From Membranipora membranacea (taxonomy: Eukaryota; Bryozoa; Gymnolaemata; Cheilostomatida; Membraniporidae), in contig OU612074.1 in assembly GCA_914767715.1 (NCBI GenBank), forward strand, positions 4,169,501-4,233,500: a stretch of 64,000 nt of DNA. Direction: 5' to 3'. Each line of letters opens with the position of its first letter. Position 1 is the stretch's first letter. Shown piece by piece: positions 1 through 12,600 of this stretch. The notes under the pieces are model-generated. The model ran no database searches, was not told the origin of the DNA, and saw nothing but the letters and a program-made list of their open reading frames with translations. The position numbers and the translations under genes are program-made.

Positions 1-2110
1 GAGTAACAAAATGAGAAATGCTAATAATTTTTGAATTTGAGATGGCTGTGTTATCGCTTTACGCTTTACATTTAACACTTTCTATGCCTTTTGTACTCTT
101 TAAAAAAACACGAATATGACCAGACTTTAATCTCCTTCAGTAGTATACTATAAGAGTCTATATCAGGGGCTTTTACTCGCCCAGAAGGGGAATTCCCTAC
201 AATTATTGATTTTAAAAGCCAAAGCCAATAAACTAATAGCCTAATACTGGCATAAACATTCACAGTATGTCAGCTGTCTAGAACACTTATATCATTCACA
301 TAAGGCTGTGGATATTTTACATTATAGGGGATTCCCCGCTGCTAACAAACAGTATTCATAACACAGAATGCACAATCTGAAAGCTTTATCATAGCAATCT
401 CAATCACCCTTCATCAACAAGTTATAACTAATAGTTAACTACAATACCTTATTTGCGTTGGATAAGCCAGTCATGAGACACGTTCATAGCAAGTTCATAC
501 CCCACTCACACTTGAGAACTGTTAGAGACACCAAAAGCTAAGGGAGGACTTCACTTAGGTATGTGTATTAGAAATTATACATTTCAAGATAGTGGTCTGC
601 ACTGAATATCCTTTTACAATGGACTGCCTTCTCTGTAGTTTATACAAGTCCAGTGGAAAGGCCTCTACAACCGGGGCATGCAACTGCTGGACTTGCTCAA
701 ACTAAAGAAGGCATGTGCTTTTAACAGCTGCGTTGCAATGATTATGTTTATTAGTAAATGATCATACTTAAATAAAAGATGTACAGAACAAGTGTTATCT
801 CTGAAACTAGGGGTTTTAGGAAAACTAAACTCAATACAATTGATAGAACAGGCTCACCTCAAATCACTGTTACAAATGTCTGACTTGCTCAAGCAAGATC
901 TTCTCAGTACCGAGCTATCAGTGGATTGTCCTCTCTACTAGCCGCCAGCCTTTTGGGTGACTCTACAAGTAATATAATTCTCATATGAGTAATCTAGCTG
1001 TCCTCACGAGTATAGGCTTCATGTTGCACAGAAAACAGTCATGAGTAGAGTCCCTTGCCCAATCTTGCCTACTTCTTTTTCTTTTGTTTTTTGGTTGTAG
1101 CGTCCTTCAAGTTTTTCATTGTTTTGATTGGATCCATAATATGTAATAATATATATGTATATATGTAGTTGGTACAAAGGGATAATATGATTCCTCAGTA
1201 TGAAATATGATAGTAGTCTGCATGCATGTTTGCCGCTACGTGGCTGACTGGTTTTTGGCTGAGTCATGTTGTTTAAACCTTTGTACACAACTACATGTAA
1301 AAATAGGAGTTGCCTTCCTTTTTATGTGTGGTGGGGCAACTCCAAAGTAATATATGATGGCTTTTAGAATTTGACTAATATTCAATATAGCACTAGTGTG
1401 AATTTCCCAATGTAGTTTGCAGTAGTACTCCATTTTGACATATCCCTGCTACTGTATGTAGGCTTCACGCTTGCAAACTTTGCTATGTTTACATGTTTTA
1501 TACATACTGCAGAAGAGAGTCTGCTGTAGACATTAAGTCACCCCAATAAGCTCAGCCAGAGGCTAGCCAAACTTTACTCATTAAGTGTAAATTAACTCTG
1601 TGTGGGCACAACTCTGAACATTTAATTCTGGTATTATTACTCTGTCTAACTAGATCTATGTTTTAATGTTAAAATCATTTTTTGGTCATACGACCTGAAC
1701 ATTCTTTTCTCTAATGCTAAAATAGGCTCGTACAATAATGAGGACGCTTGCATCCACTCCCCTGCATGCCACAAACTAAACATGGTCTGATAACAACGCA
1801 TTTAAGATAGTTCTATATCAGAAGCCGCAGCTGACAGAGAGAGATGGCAGGGATTTTATATAAATTCCATTGACACGGGGTAGTATGGATGGATTTATTA
1901 CAATCACTGACAACGAAGCAGTGAAATTGGCACTGGTAAAAGACAAAATATAGAAAAATCAGGTCTCTGTGGTAAAAGTTAAAAATGAATATTGTTTAGT
2001 GTGAGAATCAGATGTCATAAAAACCAGTCTAGGCCCCAAGCACCTCTGTACTTCATGGTGCGGTAACGAGTAGGCCTAATAGGGCATAATTTGAATACAC
2101 TTTACCATAC
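1..2110. repeat. Segmental repeat R1, copy a
   Basis: Non-coding segment nearly identical over its whole length to 49165-51260 and, apart from transposon insertions, to 22495-26030. The window starts inside it. It runs directly into R2 near 2110. Around 1502-1534 it carries a 'tacatactgcag' stretch followed by a degenerate match to the first 20-odd bases of the RING exon of gene A (6590 onward), so R1 seems to include a decayed 5' flank of a gene-A-like copy. ORFs here are short and not conserved between copies. No gene is called. Confidence 0.85.
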
Positions 2111-2111
2111 C

Positions 2112-4740
2112 ATAATGATAATCTATGAATTCTGTCAATTTATGAAGTTTTTTGTCTGAATTTATTCCTTGATGAAGCCGCCTAATCTATATTCAGGCTC
2201 ATTTCTGCCCTATAATACAGCAAACTTGAACTTTTTTCCAGGGGCACCAAACAAAATGTGGGGAAAACTTTTTAACAGGGAGGTAATGTCCCACAAAATG
2301 AGGTAAGCTCTGACTGAAGGGGTCAAATGCTATAACCTCAGGCCCTCTGCATGGTATTTTGATTTTGGGAGAAAGCATGCACTCAATAGTAATTTATTTT
2401 CAGTTAAATATTATTATATAACTGATATGGGTAATATTTCACACAATTCATACACAGACTATTGATGTTGTTGCTCCTATAAATAATGATGCAGAGATTA
2501 TGTCTATGGCTGAACTGGAATGCACAGTTGGTGTGTGACTGATGTATATTATACTGTATTCAATTATATTATTATAAAATAAAAACAATGATCCCCTGGA
2601 GTATCTAGTCCTATAGATGTACGCCAGAATAATTATAGTAATGAAGTAGCTCAGCCAACAGCATGGTAAACTGGTGGAGCAAACATAAAGACATACAAGG
2701 AACATTGACATTCTTCAGATACCTAACGATTTTGTGTCAACTCTGGTCACAGAGAATGAGACTTCCTGATCAGTGAAATTGTCCCCTTCGCACAATGATT
2801 ATCAACTGAACTTGATTGACAAAATGAGTCGACAAGATCTGCTACATCAAAGTATGTTCTGGTGATGCTGATGATAATCAACTCTTCAAGATATAAGCAT
2901 ATTATTGGTTTTGGGATTGCTTTCGTTTTTGGGAAATTAAAAAACAGCCAACTCAGTTTGGTCATCTCAGACATCCGGTTTGGTCAAATGGTTGTCCCAG
3001 TATGTACGACAACCAGGAGACGACCTTTCTATGCACAATCTCAGTTTCTGTGAGATCATACATGTTTTATCCAGTCATGAGGTCAACTATAATATTGTTC
3101 TTATGGTACTGCAAACAGGTAGGGAGTAGTAGATCGCTTAGTTAGATAGAGAGAGGTCCCTTAGCAACCAGGTGCAGGTGTTAGATTTTAATCTCATTGC
3201 AGTCCACTGTGGTTGTTGAGGCCCCTGGTGTGCTCCGACCTGCTTCAAAAAAGGAGCAATATGGTGAAGTAATTGCAGCCTCAGCATTGTTGAGGGGACC
3301 AATTTTATGCACACACTTCCTTATTAGAGTTATTAGTACCAGCATCCTTGGAGTTATCTGCTCAGATGATGAAGTGTGACAACTTCAACGCAACAACCTT
3401 ATTTTTGTGCTTTTGTCAGTTGGGAATTTTTGATTCTTGTTTTAAACATGCTGTTAATATACAAGTTCAACACAAAGCGCTTTTGACCCCCCTACGAAAA
3501 ATTAAGGGACATGATCAATCCTCCAATGAGAATAATGTGTAATCAGAACCTAGACCAGTGTGGGACGTGCAAAACATCAGTGCAATTTGCTAGTATCATA
3601 TACATTGCCACTCAGAAGAAGCATGCAAAAGTGCTGATAATAATGGCTACCTGGTGGCAACGAATTGATTCTTAGCAGATTGAAATAGACGGCAATTATA
3701 AAATACTGTTGTCTTTAAAAACAAACATTCTAATAATGGTATCACGTTGACAATGCAAACAGCTTCTTCTCTGAAAAAGTCGATGCTGGCATCGACCCAT
3801 GATTTGACTTCATTGATAGTGCAATGAACTCCCCTTCGTTGGATATTGCCCAGATGGCAGTTTATTTGTTATGTAGGTAGACTCTGACAAGTTGACCACC
3901 ACTGCTAGAGCTTTGATGGTGATGCAGCTATTGACGGTGGGTTCGGTTAGAGAGTGTCAGAGCAATACTCAGCTGTATTAGCTGTAAATGTTAAAAAATT
4001 TCATACCGTTTAATGTTGGTATATGACGATAGACTGAATAGTAGGCTGTTTGTAATCAATCTTTTACATGTATTGCAAATGCGCTGGCTTGATAGGTCCA
4101 CTATTTTTAGTTTGGTCATCATATGGAACTTGTGTTGGTGATGAACTAACTGTTCAGTGTTTCCCAAAGAACTTCAGTTCATGGCTAAGGATAATGTCAA
4201 GACATCTACATTCTGTGGAATGCTATATCATTGTATCAATGATGAGAAGATCTGTCAAGCTGAGGAGTCTCTGTTTAAGAAAAGGGATAGTTTTGATTTT
4301 ACTTGCGTTTAATAGACGGTTGTGCTGTTTAATGTTTCTATCCGTGTTGATCTATGTTTTGGAAAGATAACTCCAAATTCAGAATGTCATCGCATGTATA
4401 TTCTGAGATGTGCAGCGGAGTACATCTGAGAAATTGGGGTTCACCACACAGCCCTGTGGGCTACCTGTAGACATGATGATAAGAGCTGCCTGCTTTCCTG
4501 ATGAAATAACTTATTATTTAATCTAAGTACATATAGCTGATGATGTTTGGTAGTAGGTTGATCATTTTGTTCATGTGTACTACTTGAGATATCATGTTGT
4601 CATCGCTCTAGACCTAGAGAAAACATCCCTCCTGCCTGACCAATACATTGACCCTATAAAAGTAAGGTGTTCGCATGCTTGAGATTTAAGGCTTATATTA
4701 CATTTATTCAATCTCTTTATTTCATATAATCACCAACCTC
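2112..4740. repeat. Segmental repeat R2, copy a
   Basis: About 2.6 kb of non-coding DNA similar to 16657-19260 and 43231-44950. Each copy starts at the same 'atgataatctatgaa' boundary; in copies b and c this lies about 150-700 bp behind the stop codon of an eIF4G W2 exon. That suggests R2 is the ancestral 3' flank of the gene and has been duplicated with it. Short ORFs are broken at different places in different copies, so no protein is called. Confidence 0.8.
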
Positions 4741-4769
4741 AGTTAACCAAAGTTTAATGCTAGCTAAAG

Positions 4770-5225
4770 TTAAGTCACCCCCACTAGCTGAGCCAGAGGC
4801 TAGCTGACATTTACTCATCAAGGGTAAATAAAGCCTGCGTGTGGGTACAACTCTGAAAACCTAGTTCTAGTATTATTACCCTGTCTTATTAGATCTAAGT
4901 TTCGTTTTTGTTAAAATCCGTTTTTGGGCAGACGACCTGTGAAGTGAAAGGATAACTCCTATCTCTTGTGCTACATTAGGTTCGTACAAAATGTGTGAAC
5001 CTGCATACAATCCCTTGCTATACAATGTCACATCATCCAATATACATGGTCTGATAATATGCATTCAAGACAGCTCTAAATCAGCAGTCACAGCTGGCAG
5101 TGACAGATGGCAGGGACACCTGGTAGAAGGCCAAATATATTCTTGCAGAGTATAATTCACTCTAACCCAAACTTCTGCACCTACACATTCTGATTTAGGT
5201 CTAAAGACAGCATTATGGAAAAAGA
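4770..5225. repeat. Segmental repeat R3, copy a
   Basis: Linker segment found between R2 and R1. Related sequence lies at 19262-19720, 48840-49164 and, as a short piece, 45030-45070; the opening 'taagtcaccc...gagccagaggctagc' portion is also found inside R1 (about 1533-1660). No coding potential seen. Confidence 0.65.
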
Positions 5226-5450
5226 GCCGGTAACAAAATGAGCAGTGCTAATAATTTTTGAATTTCAGATGGCTGTGTAATCGCTTTACACTTTACACTT
5301 AACACTTAACAATTTCTGCCTTTTGTAATCTATAAAAAAAACTTGAATAAACCATAACCACTAACATTACCACATTATATATCACTTCTATAGTTGAATA
5401 TTATAAGAGTTTATATCAGGGGATTTTTCTCCCTCAGAAGGGGAATTCCC

Positions 5451-5630
5451 CACAATTATCGATTTTAATAGCCAAAGTCAATAAGGAGAGGTATACACCC
5501 GAGGGTGCTGGGGGCTGGAACAATCAACAATGAAAGCTCCCCCAGTGGGGCTCGAACCCCACTGGGGGAGCTTTCATTGTTGATTGTTGATTAAAATCAC
5601 AATTATCGATTTTAATAGCCAAAGTCAATA
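5451..5630. mobile_element. 114-bp insertion with 33-bp flanking duplication and a perfect palindrome
   Basis: The 33 bases at 5451-5483 are repeated exactly at 5598-5630. Paralogous R1 copies have the sequence once, so 5484-5597 is an insertion. Inside it, 5521-5550 and 5557-5586 are a perfect 30-bp inverted repeat around a 6-base spacer. The palindrome centre reads GGTTCGAGCCCC on the minus strand, a tRNA T-arm/box B, so the insert may derive from a tRNA-like SINE. Confidence 0.7.
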
Positions 5631-6071
5631 AACTAATAATCTAATACTGGCATAAACATTCACAGTATGTCAGCTGTCTATGACATGGATAACATCATAA
5701 GGCTGTAGATTTTTAACATTATAAGGGCATTCCCCATTGATAACAAACAATCTACATTACGCTGAACGCACAATCTGGAAGCTTTATCATTGATGTATCT
5801 GACATCCTTTATCAACAAGTTAGAAGTAATAGCTCACTACACGTTCATTACTTATGTGATAAAAGTCAGTCATAAGACACGTTTATAGCTCGATCGGTCA
5901 CACCTGAGAACTGTTAGAGACAACCCAAAGTTAAGGGAGTAAAAATTGCGAGAAAAAGGTTGCTGGTACATGTACTCTGCTAAAAAATAATGAAGTTGCC
6001 TTGCATGCAAAAATAATATTATTAAAAAGGAGTTAAAAAACTTTTATTATTAATATGAATGCATGTGTGTC

Positions 6072-6377
6072 TCAAAAAGCAGTCTTTGCCCCAGGCAGTG
6101 CGGTATTTAGGGTGTCTAAGCAGACCTGAGGGCATCGTTCGAGGTAGTTCTGGATAAAATGTTCGCCATCAGTGAACATCCGCATTACACAACTTTTTGA
6201 ATGAGTGTTAACTAGAGTGTCGAGATCATAATTAAGTTGTGATCCGAGCGAGGAAGCATCTTTAAATATTTTGCGCATGGCCTTCTCATCTCGTTGATAA
6301 ATGGCAGGATAGAGGACTGCCCTTTTCTGTAGTTCATGCAAGTCCAGTTGAAAGGCCTCTACAACCAGCGCAGGCAA
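6072..6377 (-). CDS. Unassigned coding-like ORF fragment
   Basis: Open reading frame of about 100 codons on the minus strand in the part of the R1 copy that does not match other R1 copies. The translation has a protein-like composition (for example DGEHFIQNYLERCPQV) but I do not recognise the family. Its 5' end overlaps sequence shared with R1, so any start codon is arbitrary. It could be the 3' end of a transposon gene or of a minus-strand host exon. Low confidence. Confidence 0.25.
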   Translation of the reverse strand: MPALVVEAFQLDLHELQKRAVLYPAIYQRDEKAMRKIFKDASSLGSQLNYDLDTLVNTHSKSCVMRMFTDGEHFIQNYLERCPQVCLDTLNTALPGAKTAF

Positions 6378-6609
6378 CTGCAGGACTTGATCAAATTACA
6401 GAAGGCCTGTGCTTTTAACAGTTGCGTTGCTATGGTTATGTTTATAAGTAAATGATCAACATCAAAAAAGAGATGGACAGAACTAGTGTGAATTGGAAGA
6501 TGTAGTATGCAGTAGTACTTTTTTTTTACATGTATGTAGGCTTCACGTTTGCAAACTCTGTTATGTTAACTGTTTTATACATACTGCAGGTGAGGAAACT
6601 GCAGTAGAC

Positions 6610-9600
6610 ATGGATTTACCTGCTGACTATGAATGTAACTACTGTTTTGATACGATCGAGGCTATGAAGGATCCCCGTAAGCTGCCCTGTGGTCATGTCT
6701 TCTGTTATCAATGTCTCAAAGATGACCCATGGGCTGGTTATATAATCGTCTGCCTCACATGCAGGTGAGCAGTGATAGACCATGGTTACTGTAACGCATC
6801 GCATCCTTAGCACTCGCTGGTTAAACAAGGCACAGGTAGATGTCATTGTCTTGGGCTGAGTAATAATATTGCTGCAGATTTGGTGCTAAGTTTTCCTCAG
6901 GCTGAAACCTGCAGAGACCAGTATCCAGAAGGCTTCACCAAGATTTAAACTACATCTTTCTAATCTGACCTGACCCAAACTTACCTACTCTCCACTTGAC
7001 TAATCCAAGTCAGTTATTTCTTTGGATGAGATTTTTTCATCCAGCAAATCAGAATTTTGAAGGAGAACTCTTTTTTGTATACTTCCCAGTTCATAAAAAG
7101 TCTCTAAGCTGGTAGTTGAAAGGTGAGGCGGATAATTGTTGGTGGTTCTTGGAAGATTTTGTTAACATTGCAGGTTATGATATTAATGTAGGAACCGGAT
7201 GAAGCATGAAATTAATTTTACATCTTGCTAAGTCTGTATTAACCGAACCGATATTTACATCGTATTTCCTTATTTCAGCTCATCTCATGAGAACCTTGAT
7301 TTAGGTTCATTACCTTTGTATCAACCCGTGCAGCAAAGAACCGAGGGCAATAGGGCAACAGAGGTTAAAGGTGAATGTCAGGAAGATGAAAAAATAGAAA
7401 CTCTGCCTTACTCAAAGTCTAGTTTTACAGACAATTATGTCAACTCCTGCGGGAACGGTGACACTATTTCCTGTGTCAAACAACAACAGGTAAGTGGCAG
7501 AGCTACAAACATGTTCTATGTAGTCATATAAATGCAGCATTCAGAAAAAAAACATAACGGTTATTATCCATGCTAATGGTTTGTTTTGTTCTATAGATTT
7601 CATGTGGGTTGCACAAGAAAGAAGGAGTTAGGATCCTTTCGAGAATCAGCAGCAGTAGTTTGGGACAGCGCCAGATTGTTAGAGTTATTCAACATCGAAT
7701 ACAGAAAGCAGAATTAAAAAATGTAAGTCCAACACTCACTGGTTTAGTTTTTATAATGATTATATCAGCATCTAGGAACAACTCCTCTGAATATGCCACT
7801 GCTGTTCAACAGGGTGCTGTGACAGTGGCTCAATAGATTGGGACCTCAGGAACAGCTTGGTGCTGGCTATGCTCTGACAATGAACATATAAGGTGAATGG
7901 AGCCTAACTTAAGCTGTTATAAGGTGTCCTGTGTAGGTTAAGTGTTTGGGTATAACTGGCAGTGTCTTTGGAGGAAAGCGTGTCACTTAAGTATAAGAGA
8001 AAAGTAGGACAATCTGGTGATACAACACTAAGAATAACTCCTATACTGTGAATTGTCAACGGAAGCATTTTGATAGAGTCCTGTCTGCACCTTTATAGTT
8101 TCAAACGATTGACTGAACTAATTGGTTGGCAAACTACTTGGTGGAAGATAAATTGGGAATCATACTTTGTATGGTCAAGTTAGAGCTCATTTTTTCCCGA
8201 CGAAGTGACTGAGTTTACTGTTGTTTGACTTTAATTGACAGAGAGCAGAGAACCCATGGAGACTCGGAGGTAATGAGCAGGAAAATGCTACAGAAGCAGA
8301 TAAAGCCCACAATTGTTTGATCAGAACTATGAGAGGCATGCTCAACAAAATCACAACACAAAAATTTAGGGTTATTCTCGAAAAGGTAGGGACGACAGTA
8401 CAATTGATGGAATTGCCTCCTTCCGGTGACACTTAAGTGCTCTTTTTGCCTTTTTAAAAATAATATCATTGCATAAGAGACAATCATTGAAGATGATACG
8501 AGAGAATTGAAATGAGAAAAACCGGCAAATCATTCTCAAAGTAGTGCTGCATTTAAAGAGTTGCCTGGTTTTTCTAAACTTGCAGAAGTTAAACAGAAAA
8601 ATTTCATACTTTCAATTATGTGTGAACAATCATTGGACCATATGGTCACAGTCTTTTCAATTTTTGATTTGTAGATATTAGAACTATCAGTAATCTCAGA
8701 GAAAGATCTGACAGGAATTATGAACCTTTTGTTTGAGAAGGCCATTGCAGAACCTTTATACAGTAGCACGTATGCATCTCTTAGTGAGAATCTAGCTAAG
8801 GTAACTGATTTAACAGGGTCATACTTTCTCTGTCATTGCATGCCTATGGGGTGGTGATTTTGTCACTCCTAGAAAGAGGATAAAACATTTTTAATGTAAA
8901 CATTGTTCATTTTCACCAAATCAATAAAGAAGGTGCCATTGAATTCAATTATTCATTCAACCAAGGACTGAATGTTAAACTTACAGTGAATATTCTGTAG
9001 ACCTGACCAGCTCAATGCCACCCCAGTGAATATGCTGTTGGCATTAAAGTTGTATTTCAAGCCACTAGGCAGAATAGCTGTTAGCCACCATAAATTGATG
9101 CTTTAATTTAAATTCCAATTGAATTAAATTCCAACTACACTGACACACAAGATCTGCCCAAAGTGAGTTGGAGACAGAGTGGTTGTTTTGTTAAGATATG
9201 TTTCCAAATAGGTATAGCAGTTGTGAATCAAATACAATTACAACCCAGAAGATGTGAATGTGAATGATAACGAAAAAAGTTTTTGTCGCATATTAATAAA
9301 AAGAACGATCCAAGTTTCAAGATGGCTCTTTTCTCTGCTGTAGGAGTTCAAGGTACCACTAGCTGATGACCCAAATACATTTGTGAGCTTCCGAAAGCTG
9401 CTACTCATACGATGTCAAAAAGAGTTTGAGAGATCACATGATGATGATGTAGAGATGGTAACAAAAAAAGCATACCTGCGCAAGGCCACGGGTGATGAGA
9501 AGGCTCAACTTCAAGTGGAGTTTGATAAATTTGAGACAGCTGCTCGACGCAGGAAGCTAGGAAATATCAGGTATATTGAACAACTATAATAGAGGAGAGC

Positions 9601-12600
9601 TTAAGGTGTCATTGAATTGATATGCGTTACTCTTTGTTTGTATTCTGTTAGAAAAGCTCTCATATAGGTTTAGATTAGAATATATACAATTGAGAGGGTT
9701 TCTTGCTTTACAAATCGCTGTTGAAAAGTCGGACTTTCCCTAACCTAGAATTAAAAATTAGGTGATTGAACATCTTGTGGTCGAAACACACTTAGGGTTT
9801 TAACTTCAGAGGTTTGCACACAACACAAAAAATTGAGAAATGTTTATTTATAGATTCATAGGAGAATTGTTCAAGCTTCAAATGTTGGTGCACAAGATTA
9901 TGCATGACTGTGTGGTGAGCTTACTGAAGGGAGCTGATGAAGAAAGTCTTGAGTGCGTCTGTTTACTATTCACCACAATAGGAAAGGAGCTAGATACTGA
10001 TAAGGCAAAGGTACAAATCATTCTTTGACCAAAAAGCCTAGATTTGCTGCCATAGACAGAACACAAGGCGAATCTGTTATGAGCCCAGGGCTGTATTCAT
10101 GGGTTTTGAAGTGGTAGAGCCAGGCGGGCTGGGGCTGGAGGGGCGCTGTAGGGCCTTCCCGCCAAGGGGGTATGGTGGGCCTTCCCCAGGAAAATTTCAA
10201 AGATCGAAGGCATTCCCGCCCTTTTTGAGGAGAAAATTGACAAAGAAGTTTGCTGCTGGAACCTTAGTGTAACAGGACGTACATCATCTTATCCCTCCTG
10301 TGATCGATACGTGGAATTGAGAAAAGCCAGCAACCGTATTATGGAATGTGGAAACAGGACAAACAGTAAAAAATATGAAGAATGTTAACTGCTTACAGTT
10401 AAGAAGATGAATAACAATCATTCAAATGTGTGATATTGATAAATTTATGTCTAAATTCTTTTTTTTTGACCACCAAAGAAAAGGCTTGTGGGACGAGATC
10501 CCATGAAGTTGGCAATATTGAATCGCAACCAATCAAGAACATGTTATATTTAGTGGCTGACTGTTCAAGTTTGGCCCAAGGTGTGTTTTAGGGCTGGCCT
10601 TGGCGCCGAAGGATAGCTCACATGTTTCAGTTTTAGATGATGCTCTAAACCTCATAACAAGCTGAAATTTGCAAATTTTTCATTATAAACAGCTTTATCG
10701 GTGCTAACACTTCATAATCCCTACATATAACTCAGGGGCCGCCTGAGCACCTGTTATTGCTAAATGAAATAGAGCCAATGTGTATTTTTAACACTTATGA
10801 CAACTTTTTTGGTTTTTTTTTTATTGAGCCCTTTAACTGTATGTGCAAAGCCAGTGAGTCAATATGGCGCAATGCTTACTGAGTTTATTAGACATATAAA
10901 TGAAGTGTCAATGATTACTCACATATTTTTGAGCAATTTAGGACAGATTTTTAAATGATAACTGTAGGGTAACAATGTAAGAAAAGTCATATAGATTTGC
11001 ACCAGTATTATCCTTCCAACCTTAATCTCACCTTACACAAAATACAATAAATATTTTGGAACTTCACCTTTGCAGCCGAGAACAAACCAGTATTTTACTG
11101 AGATGAAGAAGATAGCCAATGGTCAGTCTCATAAGAAGGTCTCATCTAGGATTCGGTTCGCTCTGCAAGACACTATTGAGCTTAGAGATGTGAGTCACCC
11201 ATTTGCACACAAACAGCCTAGAAAAGTTTGAGAGAATCAGGGGCATGATGATGTTACTGCCATGCCCCTGACAATAATTTTCACCTCAGCTCTCTGTCAT
11301 ACAAGATCTATCCTGATTATGATATCTTTGCTTTAAAATAACTGGAAGCCTCGTAGAGAAAGCAGTGGACCCAAAACAATAAAGGAGGTTCGAGAGGAGG
11401 CTGCACTTAAGGCTCATGAGATGCAGATGATGGTAAATTCGGCTCAGATACCAAACCTGCCATATATAAGAGTGTATATATTATGTGTAAACCATGTATT
11501 ACTGTGTTTTAAGTATTATCATATGATAAATATGTATTTATATTTGAGGTTGAAGCTATATTCTGTGTGATATATGAAAGACCATGCAGTAAGATAACAC
11601 CACAAGTCACTTCTGTCCGACTAATTACTGATATAACTACCATGGGGCTATATTTACTTTTCCTTTTAGAATAACTGGAAGCCTCGCAGAGAAAGCAGTG
11701 GACCCAAAACAGCAAAGGACATTCGAGCAGAGGCTGCACTTGAGGCTCATGAGAGGCAGATGATGGTAAATTCAGCTCAGATACCAAACCGAGGCAGCCA
11801 GAGCCGAAACTTTGCACAGCCCAGGTACGATAGATGTGTAAAATGGTTTGACTTCATCCTATGAGGGTTAATTAAATGAGATTGCCGCTCACAACTCCTC
11901 TATCAATAGCTAGAGCTGTTTTGCTAGGTAAAAGACCTTTTACCCGTTACATTACCATGAGGATACATTATAATATCACTCTAACTATACTAGGCTCACA
12001 AGTCCCAGAACATTATATCAAAGTTGCTACTTTCCCATTACTTTAATGGCACTTTTAAAAGACATTAATTTCTTAAAGTTATTTATGTGAACCAGACAAA
12101 CTGCTCATAGGACGTAACCATCACTTTGGCTAAGAGCAGTATTTATAGTCAAACAAGTTCCACAGGGCTTATTTTCCAACATGGCTGAATGATCTAAGCA
12201 GGGACATCATACTTCCCCCTCTTTTATGGAAGGCATCCATGAGTTGTCACTGTCTTGCAAGAACGACATATTTTGTCATCTTTTTAATTTGTTTTGGTTG
12301 CCATGGTTAACTGAAGGTAAATATCTATACCTCTACAAGGAAATACTGTAAGCGGGTACTTTTTTACTCCTCATTTTTCAATCAATTTGTCCAAATGTTT
12401 CACCACTGGTGTTTTTTACATCAGTACTGTACAGGGGGAAATTTCACCATTGGAACATTCACATGATGCAATGAATGGTTCAAGCTGTTGCAAGACCCCG
12501 CTTCCGGATCACTGTGGTACGGTGCAATTAGATGAAGCGTTTAGTGTTAGAACTTTCCTGATGTTCAGCATATAGAGGTCAACATTGGGCAATTATATTC

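Larger units (their letters stand above)
5226..6589. repeat. Diverged R1 copy leading into gene A
   Basis: Matches R1 at both ends (5226-5945 and 6310-6589) but with more differences than the other copies. The middle, about 5946-6310, is unlike R1 and holds an unassigned minus-strand ORF. The right end runs straight into the acceptor 'tactgcag' of the first RING exon of gene A, so this stretch is upstream sequence or a first intron of gene A. No promoter could be identified. Confidence 0.6.
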
